Shown: in pieces, positions 36,201 through 48,047 of the stretch
How positions within the stretch are numbered: the first letter of the stretch is position 1
Layout of the letters: every line of letters starts with the position of its first letter
Assembly (NCBI GenBank): GCA_002104905.1
Contig: MCFE01000041.1
Span: 1-64,000, forward strand
Length of the DNA stretch: 64,000 nt
DNA from: Basidiobolus meristosporus CBS 931.73
Lineage: Eukaryota > Basidiobolomycota > Basidiobolomycetes > Basidiobolales > Basidiobolaceae
Direction: 5' to 3'
Translations under genes and position numbers: made by a program
Notes under the pieces: generated by a model
Databases searched by the model: none
What the model saw: only the letters and a program-made list of their open reading frames with translations
Told to the model about the DNA's origin: nothing

Positions 36201-39200
36201 GATGCAACTGGCTTGGCTCCTCCTCAACCTCCTCCTCCTCTTCTTCCTCAGGCTCTGCCGTGGTGGTTGGAGCGGCGTCCGTTTGTGGCTCATTGGCTGG
36301 CTTGGGAAGCTCATACGAAGCATTGGTAAGATCGAAGTGGAAGTCCTCCAAAAGGGCAACCACCACTCTGACCAGGATCTTTTCAAGCGTAGGCTTCTTG
36401 GGGATCAGCTTAAGGTATTGTCTAATCATAGCATAGTACGGGCCCCAAGGCAGCTGCTTGCTAAGCACACCCAACGCGGTAACCGTCTCGTTGATCAGGT
36501 TGTGGTCAGTGATCGTATCCGATTCGAAGATGAAATGCGACAAAAGAGGAATGAAGATTCGAGTGATGTTGTTGGGCTTGATCTTGCCAGCCTGGCACTC
36601 TCCAGCCAAGCGGGCAACTGCTCTTATTCTACGATGAAGCTGGATATGGTGAATGTTGTTGAAGAAGCTGGCTTCCTCGTCTCCGTCGGCCAGCAGGCAA
36701 GCCATATCGGATATCTCCTCGAGCTCAGGACGAACTCTGATTGCATGGGCGAGGATCGTGAGGAACTCCACTCGGATCAACTCCTGTCGAGACTTCATGC
36801 CCTTTCTGATGGCGGGGAAGACGACGTGTGTGAGCAAATTGTGGAATTTGCCATAGAGCTCGGGGTCTTCAATACCAATGGTACGATCGACGAATTTGGT
36901 CAACGCGAACGATGCGTTGTTGCGAATGGACATTTCCTCCGGATCCTGGACAAAATAAATGAGATTGTGCAAGATGGGAAGCCATTGATCAGGCGTAAAC
37001 TCGAGGTAGGTGGTTTGTGTAAGGGTTCCGAAAGCAGCCAGCCTTCTATCAAAGTCGGGCTCATCCAAGCGAGTGGCTGAGAACGAGTTGAGCTCGGTGA
37101 TTAGCTCCACAACCGGCTTGAGCTTGGGATCAAAGGAGGAGAATGTTGTGAGTACCTCGGCTAAAAGTACACGACAATCTCTGGACTCCAAGTTGGAGAA
37201 CATGAGTGAGATGAATGAGTAATAGCGAGTGTACAAGGTCCCGAGTTCCTTGAGCTCGGCAATCAGCGGAATGAAGTTCTTCATAATAAGCAGAATGTCC
37301 GCCTTTGTTTTTTCGGGCACCACTCTGACTGGCTTCTTAAGACTTGGAAGCAAGATATCCACCAATTGGCGTGCTTGCTCTCCTTGCTTAACATAGGCCG
37401 CTATCTGAGATAGAATGAAGATCTGTCTCTTGGAGAATTGGTCCTTACCAAAAGCAACGTTCTCGCTGGCCACAGTAATGATGTGACCAATGTTGTTCAG
37501 AAGATCATCGACATAAGGCAGGATGATGTATTCAGCAAGATTTTGCTTCTCATTTGTGCTGGGCTCTGTGTACATGGACAAGATGTCTTCAATGATCTCC
37601 AATACAGCGGAGATCACGGAGTTTTGAACCTTCTTGGCTGACAAGCATCCGAAAACACCTCTCAGGAGCTCTTTGTCGTAATCGACTAAGAAGCTGACAT
37701 ACTCCACGCGTTTGGCCCAGATGATGAACAAGTCCATAAGAGCGGTGGGCGCCTGGGAGTTTTCAACGGCAAATTTGGCAATTCGAGGAGTGATCGCAAC
37801 TTGGAAAATATATGGCAAGTAAGGCAAGTAGTCAAAAGTAGCGCTAAGTTTGAAGAACCCGCCAAGGCGCTTAACACTGAGCTGTCTGATCTCCTTGCGA
37901 TGCAGAATATCGATAGTCTCGAGCTCCTCCTCATCTACGGAACGGGAAGCGTCAGTAAGCATATACAGGACGGCCTTCAACAGCTCCGGAATAAACGGAA
38001 GAACAAATGAAGCCAGTTGCTTGAGAACGTCTTCGAGATTGTGAAGGAAACCGATTTGCTTTCTGACTGGCACCATGGCAGTGACATTGAAATTGGTATC
38101 TGGCTCGAATTTTCCGTTTACTATGTCCGGTGTAGAACTCAAGCATTCGAACGGCTCAAGCATCAACTTGACAAACTCGTGAAGTTCCTCTTCATTCAGA
38201 TGGGCAATTGTCTGAAGAACAGCGGTTCTGCGGGCAGCCATCCCGAGCTTGGAAGACACCTTGCCTTTCCTGGCGATCATACGGCCGTAAAGAATCCGAA
38301 CAAGGAAGGGGATGAGCTCCGCACGGTGAGCGGCATCAACGCTACCACTCTCCCGATCCAACGAAAAAGTGGAAAGCTCATCACGGAACTTGATGTCGTC
38401 CAGGAGATTTCTTAAGTTATCCGCGTAGGGAGTGACTTGAGGGGTTTTCCAGGTGAGCAAGCACTCCAGCGCCAAAAGCTGGATTTTCGCATCACCTCGG
38501 GCGAGAAGAGAAAGGTAAATGGTCTTGAGCTCTGCCGATTTGTATACACTCTTCGGATTCTTGAACTTGGCGAAGAGTTGCAAATAAAGGTTCATCTTGT
38601 GCTTGGTGGCTTTTGTGGAATGCTCCAGGACCAGTCCTTTGTCAGGCTTCTCATTGGCTTCCCCATCGACATCCATCTCGGCATCGTCTTCCTCGGCATT
38701 CTGTCCGTGTAACTGGATCTGCTCGAAGACTGCCTCGTACTCCTCTTTGACGAACTTCATGAACACAGGGACTAAGCTTCGAGAATGCTGCTCCGCAATT
38801 TGGGGCACTTCTCCCAACGTCTTGACGATCAGACTATAGTAATTCCAATAATCCAAGTGGTCTTTGGTGGGCTCCCAGATCAAGATAAACTCCATAAGGA
38901 AGCTCTTGGCGAGATCAGTCTTCACAAAGGATTGGCCAATCTCGAAAGCTTTATGAAGCTTTTGAACCGAAGGGCAGCTGAATGACAGGCCGCCACTTTC
39001 CACTGGCTTGAATGCCACCTCGAAGTGATGCATATCGGCAACGTATTTCATGTACGCGTCATTGGCAGATGGGGTTAGGCCACTCTCCAATAACCGCGAT
39101 TCCTCCTCAAACTTGGAGAACTCGTTATGGAAGATATTCCAGAAAGTGTGTCCGTCTACCTTGGCGAATTTGGCAGCAAGAGCAATCGCCTCGGGCCAGA

Positions 39201-42200
39201 TGAGACTCAGATTAATAGTAAAGAGACCTGAAATAACGAGTTGATTAAAATGGGGGCTGGCTGTACTCATGAGGCTCTTAGTAATTACCTAGTGCAAGAC
39301 GTGGAGCAACCTCCTTGTAGAATTCGGGCATCCGACCGTTCTCTACCATCAATGCCACACGACGAACATACATTAACTTGTCACGATAGGTTTGAAGATC
39401 ATTGGAAACTTGCTCAATGATCAAACATTGGTTGAATACCTAGAGGTACAGAGACGCCAACTATCAATATTTTTCCTGGGTGGAAGTAACTTGTGTTTGA
39501 CTTACATCGCACTCTTCCAACTGTCCTTTGTCACTAGTCTTCATTTTGAACTGTTCGAACATGCTCAAAACCTCGAAAGTGTAAAGTCGTTTTCTTTGGT
39601 ACACAGAGCTGATGTTAGATAGCAGGCTAGGGTAGACCTTCTCTAGTGCTTTGACAGAAAGATGGCTCTTGCAGGCGGGGCTAGAGATAATCATTAATAT
39701 GGTCGGTCACCAAAGCATGCCTCTTGTACATTAAATTTACATACCTGTTGCGAACCGCCCTAATGTAAGAAGCCACCCCCTTGACAACGAGCTGGCAAGT
39801 TCCATGAGGAATCAAGATTTCGTCAAGCACCAACTCGATGATGGTGGAGAGGGACTCTACACCTTTATCCCCGTGCTTTTGGGCAACCATAACAAGAGCT
39901 GACAAACCGTGGCCTAGAAGGGATTCAATGGAAAGTGCGGAGTCACCCTGTGAAATGCTGCCTTTCATGGTCTCCTTGTTAGTCTTGTCGGATGACAAAA
40001 AGGCGACAAGATGGTCAATCAAGGCTTTGATCGAGGTGAAGGCTTTGTCAAATGGCATGGAAACAAATGGGATGACATCCAATGCGGCCGAGACTAGGGT
40101 AATATCAAGAAGCTCATTGGACTAATAAAGATTCAATCGATAAGTACATGTGCGAACTAGCATTAATGGCGAAGACACTTACCTCTTCGCAGTCGATCTC
40201 ATTGAATTCTTTCACATCCTTCGACCAGGCCCTATCCTTTCGAGTAATTTCCAACAAGCCATCGGCTAGTGAAGCTTGCTCCTTGTTGGGTAGTTTGGGG
40301 AATCGGATCCTACTATCTTGTGTCAAAACGGAGGAGATTAACCCGTCAGAAAGGGCCAAAACCTCGTGCTTGATCAGGTAAGATAACAATAGAATGATTT
40401 CCACGGAGTTGGTGCTCCAGACACGAGAGGAGAAGCTAGCTCACTACGGGTTAGCATTCATTCCGAAAAAGAGTTGCCGTTCAGGCATTTGGAAAACCTA
40501 CTTCACAATGTATGGCAATAAGATTTGAGTGTAATGCTTCCATTCGAAACGAGCCAAGGCAAAGCAAAAAGAAATCACGGGGATGGGATTCTACAATTCC
40601 ACAGACATTAGATAGGCTCTATGACGAATACAGAGATGGGCGCTTACGTGATACTGGAAGACCATGTCTAAGATCACCTTTCCCTTGGACAAGGTATCTT
40701 CTAATTTTCCCTTCACCAGGGTGGAGGACACCAGCTTTAGCAACTCCTCAATAGCAAAGGATGGGCATTCGCTGGAGGAATCGACCAGCAACGCTTTACA
40801 AGCGCTCTCGGTAACGGTGTGGACATGAGGGAAATCTACATCGATGGATGCTCATTAGAAAGCAGGGCCAGGAGTGAGCGGATTCCTTGGTACATACCGA
40901 TAACCTTGCTTCCTTTTCTGATAGCCACGAGTAAATTGAGGATCGCCAGCAGCTTGCCCAGCTTGATTTTTTCCTGAGACTTGCCCGCTTCGATGTCCTT
41001 GAGACACTGTTCGGTTTGGCCAAGAATAAGATCCCACACGGGGGAGATGTGCTCTTTCTTGACGTAGTGCGCGATCAAGGTATAAACGTTGATCACCAAC
41101 TTGAACAAAGGATCTTGATCTGAAAGAAGAGATTAAAACTAGTGGCCACAGGATCGAGGAAAACGCCACTTACACAGATCGTCGGACTCAATCTCGCGTT
41201 GGTACAGGAATGTAAGCAACTCCATCAAAATGCTGATACCACGAGAATGAAGGCGATTGTTCACATGCTGTTGGTGGGAGGAGGACAGGGTTAGGTGGTA
41301 GACCAGTAAGTCACGAAGGGGCATGATTCATACCTTGGATGCTTCGTACAACAGAGCACTTATGCCGTGACAATAATCATCGCTGTAATTTCCGACCAGA
41401 CTGGTGACCATATGCGAAATAATATTATGCAAATCATCCCCTCTAGTCTTGCGGATCAGGAAGGAGAACGACTCCGCAGCGAACACTCGGATGTAGGGCT
41501 TCTGCTGGTGTTCACCCAGGAGTGGTGAAAGCAAGCTAGATGGGAGTTAGTGAAGTTCGCCACCGTCTCCTATGAACCAGCCCCTTACCGGAATGTTGGC
41601 CGTAGATCGGCAACTAGTTGTTTGGATAAGTATTTGAACAAGTACGCGATAGCGTTAAATGACCACTGGAAATAGGCGAGCAAGAGGGTTAGAAACCACT
41701 TCGACGGGGCCACTCACAATCATATACACGCAGTCCCACCTCTAATATATTCACATCTCTATGTTTTACAAGGGGAATGATGCAAGCGAGCATTCTTTCA
41801 TAAAAAGGGAAGAACTCTTCTTGGAGATCCTTCGCGAGCATGGTGACCAAACTAGTAATATCACGAGAGTACGGTAAGAACGGGCGTCCCTCGGGGAAAG
41901 AATAAACCAACTCCTCTTACTTCAACATTGGCTCCAATGCTAAACTATCCTCAACACTCAGGTGCTGCTCTAAGATCTCCACCACCCTCTCTTTATGATA
42001 CAATAGTTGAGCAAGACTCTGTGTGTATTTCTCGACGCTCACGTAAAACTCTGCAAAGTGTGTCGTACAATTGAGTTCTCTCCAGGACTGCAAGGCTTCG
42101 TTGAAGAAAGTGTCGGCATCCTGGTTGGCGTTACGCGGTTAGAAGGGGGTCGGGTTGGGGTAAGGTAGGTACTCGAGCGGCACCGTGTACTTACTTCTGG

Positions 42201-42405
42201 TTCCTCCGTAACGGGTCGTACTCGATGGATCACATCGATGTGTAATTTCTCGACTCTAGCTTTAAAGGGTTGATACTGAGGAATGGAGGTTAGAGAACAG
42301 TCACGAACACAGGTCAGGCCACGGGTGGTCCGGGCAGCGTACCTTCCAGCGATTCTCCCCTTCGCCTGTATTTAGCTCTTTAGCGATGATATTATCCTTC
42401 ACCAT
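33286..42405 (-). CDS. UTP20: U3 snoRNP / small-subunit processome component Utp20 (DRIM family)
   Basis: Fifteen exons give 2741 aa, the normal size for Utp20: 42343-42405, 42195-42275, 41921-42120, 41740-41851, 41589-41665, 41334-41535, 41174-41267, 40898-41119, 40648-40835, 40502-40590, 40183-40435, 39745-40121, 39506-39680, 39289-39439, 33286-39227. It is a HEAT/ARM-like helical repeat scaffold for 18S rRNA processing in the nucleolus. The N-terminus contains RVEKLHIDVIHRV, typical of the family. ILEWSFNAIAYLFKYLSK is rebuilt across the exon 4/5 junction (donor GTGGGA, chosen by homology over GTATAT). An acidic linker lies in the middle (PEEEEEEEVEEEPS). The C-terminus is lysine-rich (RRKIQKNEMKKNSRKKKTSQ), as in nucleolar homologues. 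All 14 introns sit in the first 28% of the coding sequence. Confidence 0.95.
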
Positions 42406-42818
42406 TCTAGTTTAGCAAAGAGCAAGTCAAACCCCCCTAACAGAATAGGCTGCTTGTCAACTCGCCCAGGCAAACCTAAGAAAGAAAAAAAAAGGCCATT
42501 CAAAAAAAAAAGTTCACCCTCGAAAAATTATTTTTCTATTTCCAGTCCATCCATCACCCATCAACCACCCACATGCAGAGTGGATTTCGGTAGATCGGTC
42601 TATATTAGGCAACTCGTCCCGACGGTTCAGAGAGCCGACGTTTCTTCCGGCCTTGGTGACTGTGGCGACATTCCGAAGTCACAAGAGAGGGGATCAGGCG
42701 TGGTGTGGAAGGCAGTTTATTAGCAATATTCCGATCGTTAACCGTCAGGATAAGGATGTGATAACGAGGTGAAGGTGGGTTTCTGATTCAGCATACGCAA
42801 GGGAAGGGCGAGCCAGAA
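42406..42818. other. UTP20 promoter and striatin 3' flank
   Basis: An A-rich stretch at 42480-42515 lies just upstream of UTP20. No gene was found. Confidence 0.4.
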
Positions 42819-45800
42819 CTAACTGGGCGGCCCATAGATTTTCACGACTGAATCGGCGCCACCGCTTGCAAGCCAGGGCAGCGACTGATGGTAGCGTACG
42901 CAGCATACTCCCTCATCGGACTTTCGACGATGCGAACTGAATTCTTGGAGGCATTTGTACATGGTGGTGTCCCAGATGCGTATTGAAGAATCATGGCCTG
43001 CAAAAAGACAAGATGCTCAGCACAGGTCCAGGTGACCAAAGAAGGGAAATGAACAGCTTACCCCCGGAAACTAGCTGCAGTCCAGTGTGGTTGATATCCA
43101 GGGCAGAGACTGAATCTAAATGGGCAATCATAGAGTGTATGCATTGTCCTGGTGACTCTCGGTCAGTACGCATTGAGGTTGGAGGGCGAGGTGGGGGGAA
43201 TACCTGTATTAATGTCAAAGAAGCGGATGTAACGATCCTCGTGGGCGGAAATCACTAGAGGGAGGGTGGGGTGGGCGACGATCTTGTTGATCTGAGTGGC
43301 GCTGGTGGAATCTGGTTTGATAGAGGTTAGAAAGGCCCTGGGCCCAGGTGTCTAGCTGGTAGAATACCGTAGGTGGCGTCGCTGTTGAAGTTCAACACTG
43401 GCTGACCAGTTTCGATGTCAAACAGCCTGATAATGGAGTTCTGGTAGGCGACTATTAATTTGTTGGGTTCCGAATGGCTAAACTCAATGGATGTAGGGTT
43501 TGTAGTGTATTCTTCTACAGAAGGGGGTTAGGTGCCTGAGGCTGTGCCATGAGTGAATCAACAATGCTTACCCATGATAATGGAATTCCTGCCAACATTG
43601 GTGCCATCGTAGCCGATAGAGCTTCGCAGGTTGGGCAGCCTGTACTCGACGTCCCATATCTTGACTGTTCCATCCGCCGAGGCAGAGGCTAGCTTGTGTG
43701 TGTTCTGCCCAGGAAGAAGTTTAATATCCCAAACGGAGTTGGAATGCCCAGTTAAGACGCTGTAGCACGAAGCGAATCCTACAGAAGTAAACGGTCAAGA
43801 AAGGAGCGAAACACGCCTGAAACAAAGATGTCGCCATATACCGTTGTAGCTATATAAATCTCTGGAGGGTGAGGGAAGGTTCCACACCCGAACGGTGGAA
43901 TCCAGGCTTGAGGAGTAGCATCTACCTGTTTCCGAATCGATCACCACCGCGGTGACAGCCGAGACATGGCCACGGAAATTGGTGTAGGGCTCACACTCCT
44001 GGGCTCTGCCCCAAACACTTAGAATCAGCCAATCCATGATGACAACCGAGGAAAAAGAGGCTCACTTTTTACTGGCGTTCTTACGGAATCGCCATAATTT
44101 CACGATACCATCCTCGGAACCGGATGCAAGGATCGCGTCGTTAGTGTGGAAATCGATCGATCGAATCGTATCCAGATGACTAGACACACGTTAATGGGGG
44201 TACAAAGCTGCATGAATCGAGTGTCTTGCTACCTTCTTAGGGCCATCTTGGGTTTCCAGAGGCGTTCGTCCAGCTCATTTGCCTCACCGGTGCTCTATCG
44301 TGTCGTTGAATGAGATGAAGCAACATAAATGGCTCTCTGCCATCCAACCAACCTCATTCGTCGACGCTTCGTTGCCGTCTAGCGCCCACGTCAGGGAGTT
44401 TAGCTCGTTCGCTGTATCTATATCGGAGGCTCAGTCAAGTGAGTTGAGGCACCAATGCTAGAGCTTACTCAGACCTGCCCCTTCCGCCTTGGCTTTGCTG
44501 TCGTATTTGAGCATCATGTTCGTAAGTCTCTCCGACGAGATATTGTATTGGCTTCGGATTTCCTGGATCTACAATGGCAAGCAGTTTAGTAGGGATCTCT
44601 CTAGACAGCCACAAGCCTATCCACACCAGCTTCTCATCTTCATCCGGATCGATCTCTTGACATATAGACTTTCTATTGGCGAATTTTTCTCTAGTTTGGA
44701 TTCCATGATCATCGTCGTCGTCTCGTTTCTCAAGCGTGTCTAATGGGTCTCCGTCGTACGTTGGAGGGGCCAAAACAGTGATTCTGCGCTTCTTCTTCTC
44801 ATCAGCATCGGCGTCCTTAGGCCGTGGGTTGACTTCATCAAGTAACCCAAGCAACTCCATTGCGGCGGTGAGGTTCTCTCGTCTGTCAATGGGTGACTCA
44901 GTCTTTTCCTCGGCATCTTTGGTGGCTTTTTGTCTTGAATCGCTGAACAGCACTGGGTCCGGCTTTAGAATAGATGTCTCAGATTGCGAGCGTGGCCTTG
45001 TGAGGATAGCGACATTCTCAGCGGGTGGGTGCTGGTGATTGTCCGGCTTGTTGGAATCCTGGTATGAAGCCTGCTGCTGTCTTCCATCCTCCTTGAGCAC
45101 AGGCTCAGCCACCGCGTTCGGAGTGGTGGATATATCGCTCAGGTAGGTTACCTCTTGCAGGCATCTAGAGTGAGGTTGTTAGTACCAGGAACACCCAGAA
45201 TAGAATGGATGCTGGCATTGACTGACGATTTCAAGATATCTCGAGATTTGGCTTTGGACTTGGTGTTGTCTTTTGTGTTGAAATGCGAGTAGAGTGAGGG
45301 TGAGGATAAAGATTGCGTGAGCGAAGCTACAAAAGAGTTCGATTGTAAATGGTTCATTTTCGCCTGGGTGAAGTGGTGTTACCCTTGATGTCGCCGTTTA
45401 TCGTTTCATTCTTTGTTTTTGGAAGCGTCGAGGGACCAGAGAGTGTGACTTCCTTTTCTGAATAAGCCAACCGCCCAATAGGAGATTTACCGATAGAGTT
45501 GAGCTCCACGTACTTATTTCTATGGGTTATGGTGGTGGTATTTGAGTAACACAAAGTGAGGTGACAAGACGTAAGGAACTACCCACCTCTCTTTACGTAA
45601 GGCGAACTCAAGCATTTTTACTCTCCGCATTAAATCAGCTTTGATGTTTTCGATTCCGCGTCTTTCCCCTTCAAGTAAGGCGATACGTGCCTGACGAGAG
45701 ATAAATCGTCACTCAAGGGGAAGAATTGAAGGAAACAGAAAAGCGAATCATTGGATCGACTTAGAAAGGGGCGCGCTAGCTCTAGATAATACTAAGGGAA

Positions 45801-46079
45801 TAATCAAGCGTAAGAAGGGCTATCTAAGCCTATCCGTACCTTCATGGCGGCCTTCTCAACCTCCCATTCGTTCCTGTCTTTTTCGAACCTCCGCCATTCT
45901 ACCTGAAGAAAGTGAAGGACCCCCGGTAAAGTAAATTCCGTGTCCAAGGAAGGCTAGAAAGTGCTGCGATTAATATTTAAGGAAGTAGGGGAAGTGACAC
46001 GAGCCGAACAACTAAGAGCTAGACTCTACGAAAAACTAGGCAGAAGGCTACTTACTTGCATCTTTGTACTCATCGACAT
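42819..46079 (-). CDS. STRN: Striatin-family scaffold (PRO11/FAR8 type), STRIPAK subunit
   Basis: About 16 exons, ~743 aa: 46056-46079, 45840-45953, 45587-45690, 45383-45519, 45152-45326, ~44627-45080, 44469-44568, 44353-44417, 44233-~44273, 44066-44179, 43842-44017, 43572-43778, 43368-43514, 43204-43311, 43062-43148, 42819-42997. The N-terminus holds the caveolin-binding/coiled-coil motif [16 protein letters not shown] followed by [16 protein letters not shown]. The middle is Ser- and Asp/Glu-rich. The C-terminal WD40 propeller includes [51 protein letters not shown] and [20 protein letters not shown]. It organises PP2A and GCK-family kinases. The start of exon 6 and the exon 9 acceptor (44273 or 44282) are uncertain; both keep frame. 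Confidence 0.92.
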
Positions 46080-46707
46080 GAGTGCAAACGTAGCTGTGTA
46101 AAAGTGCGAGACTGTTCAAAGTATCAGATATCCCAGTTGAGAAAGTTAATCACATTACAATGTGTACAATCTCTATAATGCTTGGGAATCAAAATGTCTC
46201 TTGATCTCTCCGACGGGCATTGTTGATTGAGCAGGTTGATCTCGTCTTGTTTAATTCAGCGTTAGTTTAAGCAAGTAGACGGCCCTTCGATTTCTAACAA
46301 GATTCGAAAAATGCTATGATGAATGTCAGCAAAGGCGATCAACACCCATTGGTCATGATGAACCATGTTTTGTCACCAGGCAAGTCTTACCACTAACCAT
46401 GACTGAGTCCATAGACATTAGCAACTTGCTTATCGTATCTGGAGACTACACTACGTGCGAATGGTGCTTGCGAACTGATCGTGTAATGTGAGGATTTTTC
46501 GCATATAAAATCCTAGTATCTATTTGGTGATCAGATAGACTACGGACGATGTAGTGTTGGTTTTAATTCTACCTTACCATTCCCACTGGTGTATACTTGT
46601 TATAAAATGAATAGAGGATGGCATTGGAGTTGCATTCTCTGCGCGCCTTTGCTAACCCATTTTCGCTACATGACCATGCTAAAGTCAAGCTAATATACTA
46701 ACTAAGA
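46080..46707. other. Divergent region between striatin and the BCAT remnant
   Basis: Holds the striatin promoter. No additional gene was found. Confidence 0.4.
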
Positions 46708-47967
46708 ATGCTACGGCTGGGGTAGCCAGACCCTTGTCCTCCTTCAATGCTATGCAAAGACGTTTAAACTCCACCACCACCGATACTAACACTTTTCGTG
46801 TGAGTATACATCTGCGTAGATAATATAGCATTGTCAGATACTTGACCATAGATTTATGCTTCTGGGATCTGAACTACGCAAACTGCCGAACGACAACCCG
46901 AAAGAGTTGGTTCCTAATCAGGAGTTGGTTTTCGGATATACCTTCACTGACAACATGCTGATGGTGGAGTGGGAAGCCCGCAATCCAACCCTACGGCAAA
47001 ATCTCACTGGACCCTAGCGCTTTCGTGTTCCATTATTAGTTGGAGGTAAGGCCTGAGTGATCGACCGACTCCCGCATGAATCATTGCTTACCTGTGACCT
47101 AGTGTTTCGAAGGAATAAAGGCGTATAAAGACAAGCAGGGATACCAACGAGTTGACCGAATGTATCAAAGAGCTCGTTCGTACCGACATCAGGTGGATCC
47201 CGTCGGAACGCGGCTTTCCATGTATATCCGACCCACCGTGATCAGAACCTCCGAGTTCATCGGAGTGGGCCCCAATGATCGGGCTATTCTGTTCGTCATC
47301 TGTTGCTCTGTGGGGTCATACTACAAGTCCGGATTCAAGGCGGTCTCCCTTCAAGCCACCACTGACCGAGCGCGTGCCTGGCCTGGTGGCACTGGCGACT
47401 CAAAGATCGGCGCCAACTACGCGCCAGGCATTCTCCCTCAAATCAGCGCAGTCAAGGAGGGATACCATCAGAACCTGTGGTTGTGCGGAGAGAATGACCA
47501 GTTCGTCGAGATGGGCACCATGAACTGCTTCGTCTTCCCCAAGAATGAGCAGGGCGACACCGAGCTTGTCCCACCTCCTCCCAACGGATCGATCCTGCCC
47601 GGGGTCACCAGAGACTCCATCCTGGGTCTGGCCAGGGAGTTCAAGGTGAGCGATCGGGAAATCACCATGTCCGAGATTGTGAAGGCCCAAGAGGAGGGCC
47701 GGCTTATTGAAATGCTCGGTATCGCCTGTGTGCCCTATCAGGAATATCGGCTACCAGGGTAAGCAAATGAAGGTCCCCTTGGATCCCAACTCACAGGCCG
47801 ATCCGGTGACCAGACGTCTCAACGATACATCGCTGACCATTCAGCACGGCGAGATTGAGCATCCCTGGTTGGATCCTTTCAGTGTGAATAATAAACATCA
47901 ATTCTCAAACGATTTTATTCTATATAATGCAGCACCGAAAAAGGTCGTCATTCCTGCTGAGGTATAG
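46708..47967 (+). pseudogene. Mitochondrial branched-chain amino-acid aminotransferase (BCAT), inactivated
   Basis: The family is clear: LVFGYTFTDNMLMVEW, PYGKISLDPSAFVFHY, GGTGDSKIGANYAPGILPQ (with the PLP lysine), QNLWLCGENDQFVEMGTMN, SILPGVTRDSILGLARE and NIGYQGKQMKVPLDP. The frame is broken repeatedly. TAG at 46723 falls within the presequence. A frame change lies between the VEW and PYGK blocks (~46970-46985). TAG at 47037-47039 sits between FHY and LE. About two dozen codons are missing at ~47140 between KDKQG and TNELTE. Frame shifts occur near 47215 and 47730. An intron-like GTAAGG..CTAG (47046-47103) survives. The ORF at 47160-47762 is only the middle of the gene. Neighbouring genes keep thousands of codons intact, so local decay is likelier than poor sequence. 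Confidence 0.85.
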
Positions 47968-48047
47968 ATAGGGTGGAGGGGGGGGGGGGTAAGGATGGAT
48001 GGCTTGGTTGAATGGTAAAAGTACAAATTGCAATATGAAGTCTAGAA

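Noticed and set aside
35449-37080. 543-codon plus-strand ORF
   Set aside because: It lies wholly antisense to the long final exon of UTP20. Its length follows from the opposite-strand codon bias and it has no recognisable domain.
40891-40901. Possible frameshifts in the UTP20 5' half
   Set aside because: The apparent breaks are all explained by canonical short introns that restore one frame from ATG to stop.
41740-41745. GTATAT donor for UTP20 exon 4 (11-12 nt further downstream)
   Set aside because: It keeps frame, but inserts four residues into the conserved LEW-SFN-AYLFKYL segment; the GTGGGA donor fits the family better.
43940-44037. Separate small WD40 gene starting at 44037
   Set aside because: Its ATG lies inside a striatin intron; the WD repeats continue in frame with the upstream and downstream striatin exons.
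46708-47967. BCAT lesions as sequencing error
   Set aside because: Lesions include a multi-codon loss and in-frame stops, not only homopolymer slips, and neighbouring long genes show no such errors. Read data would still be decisive.
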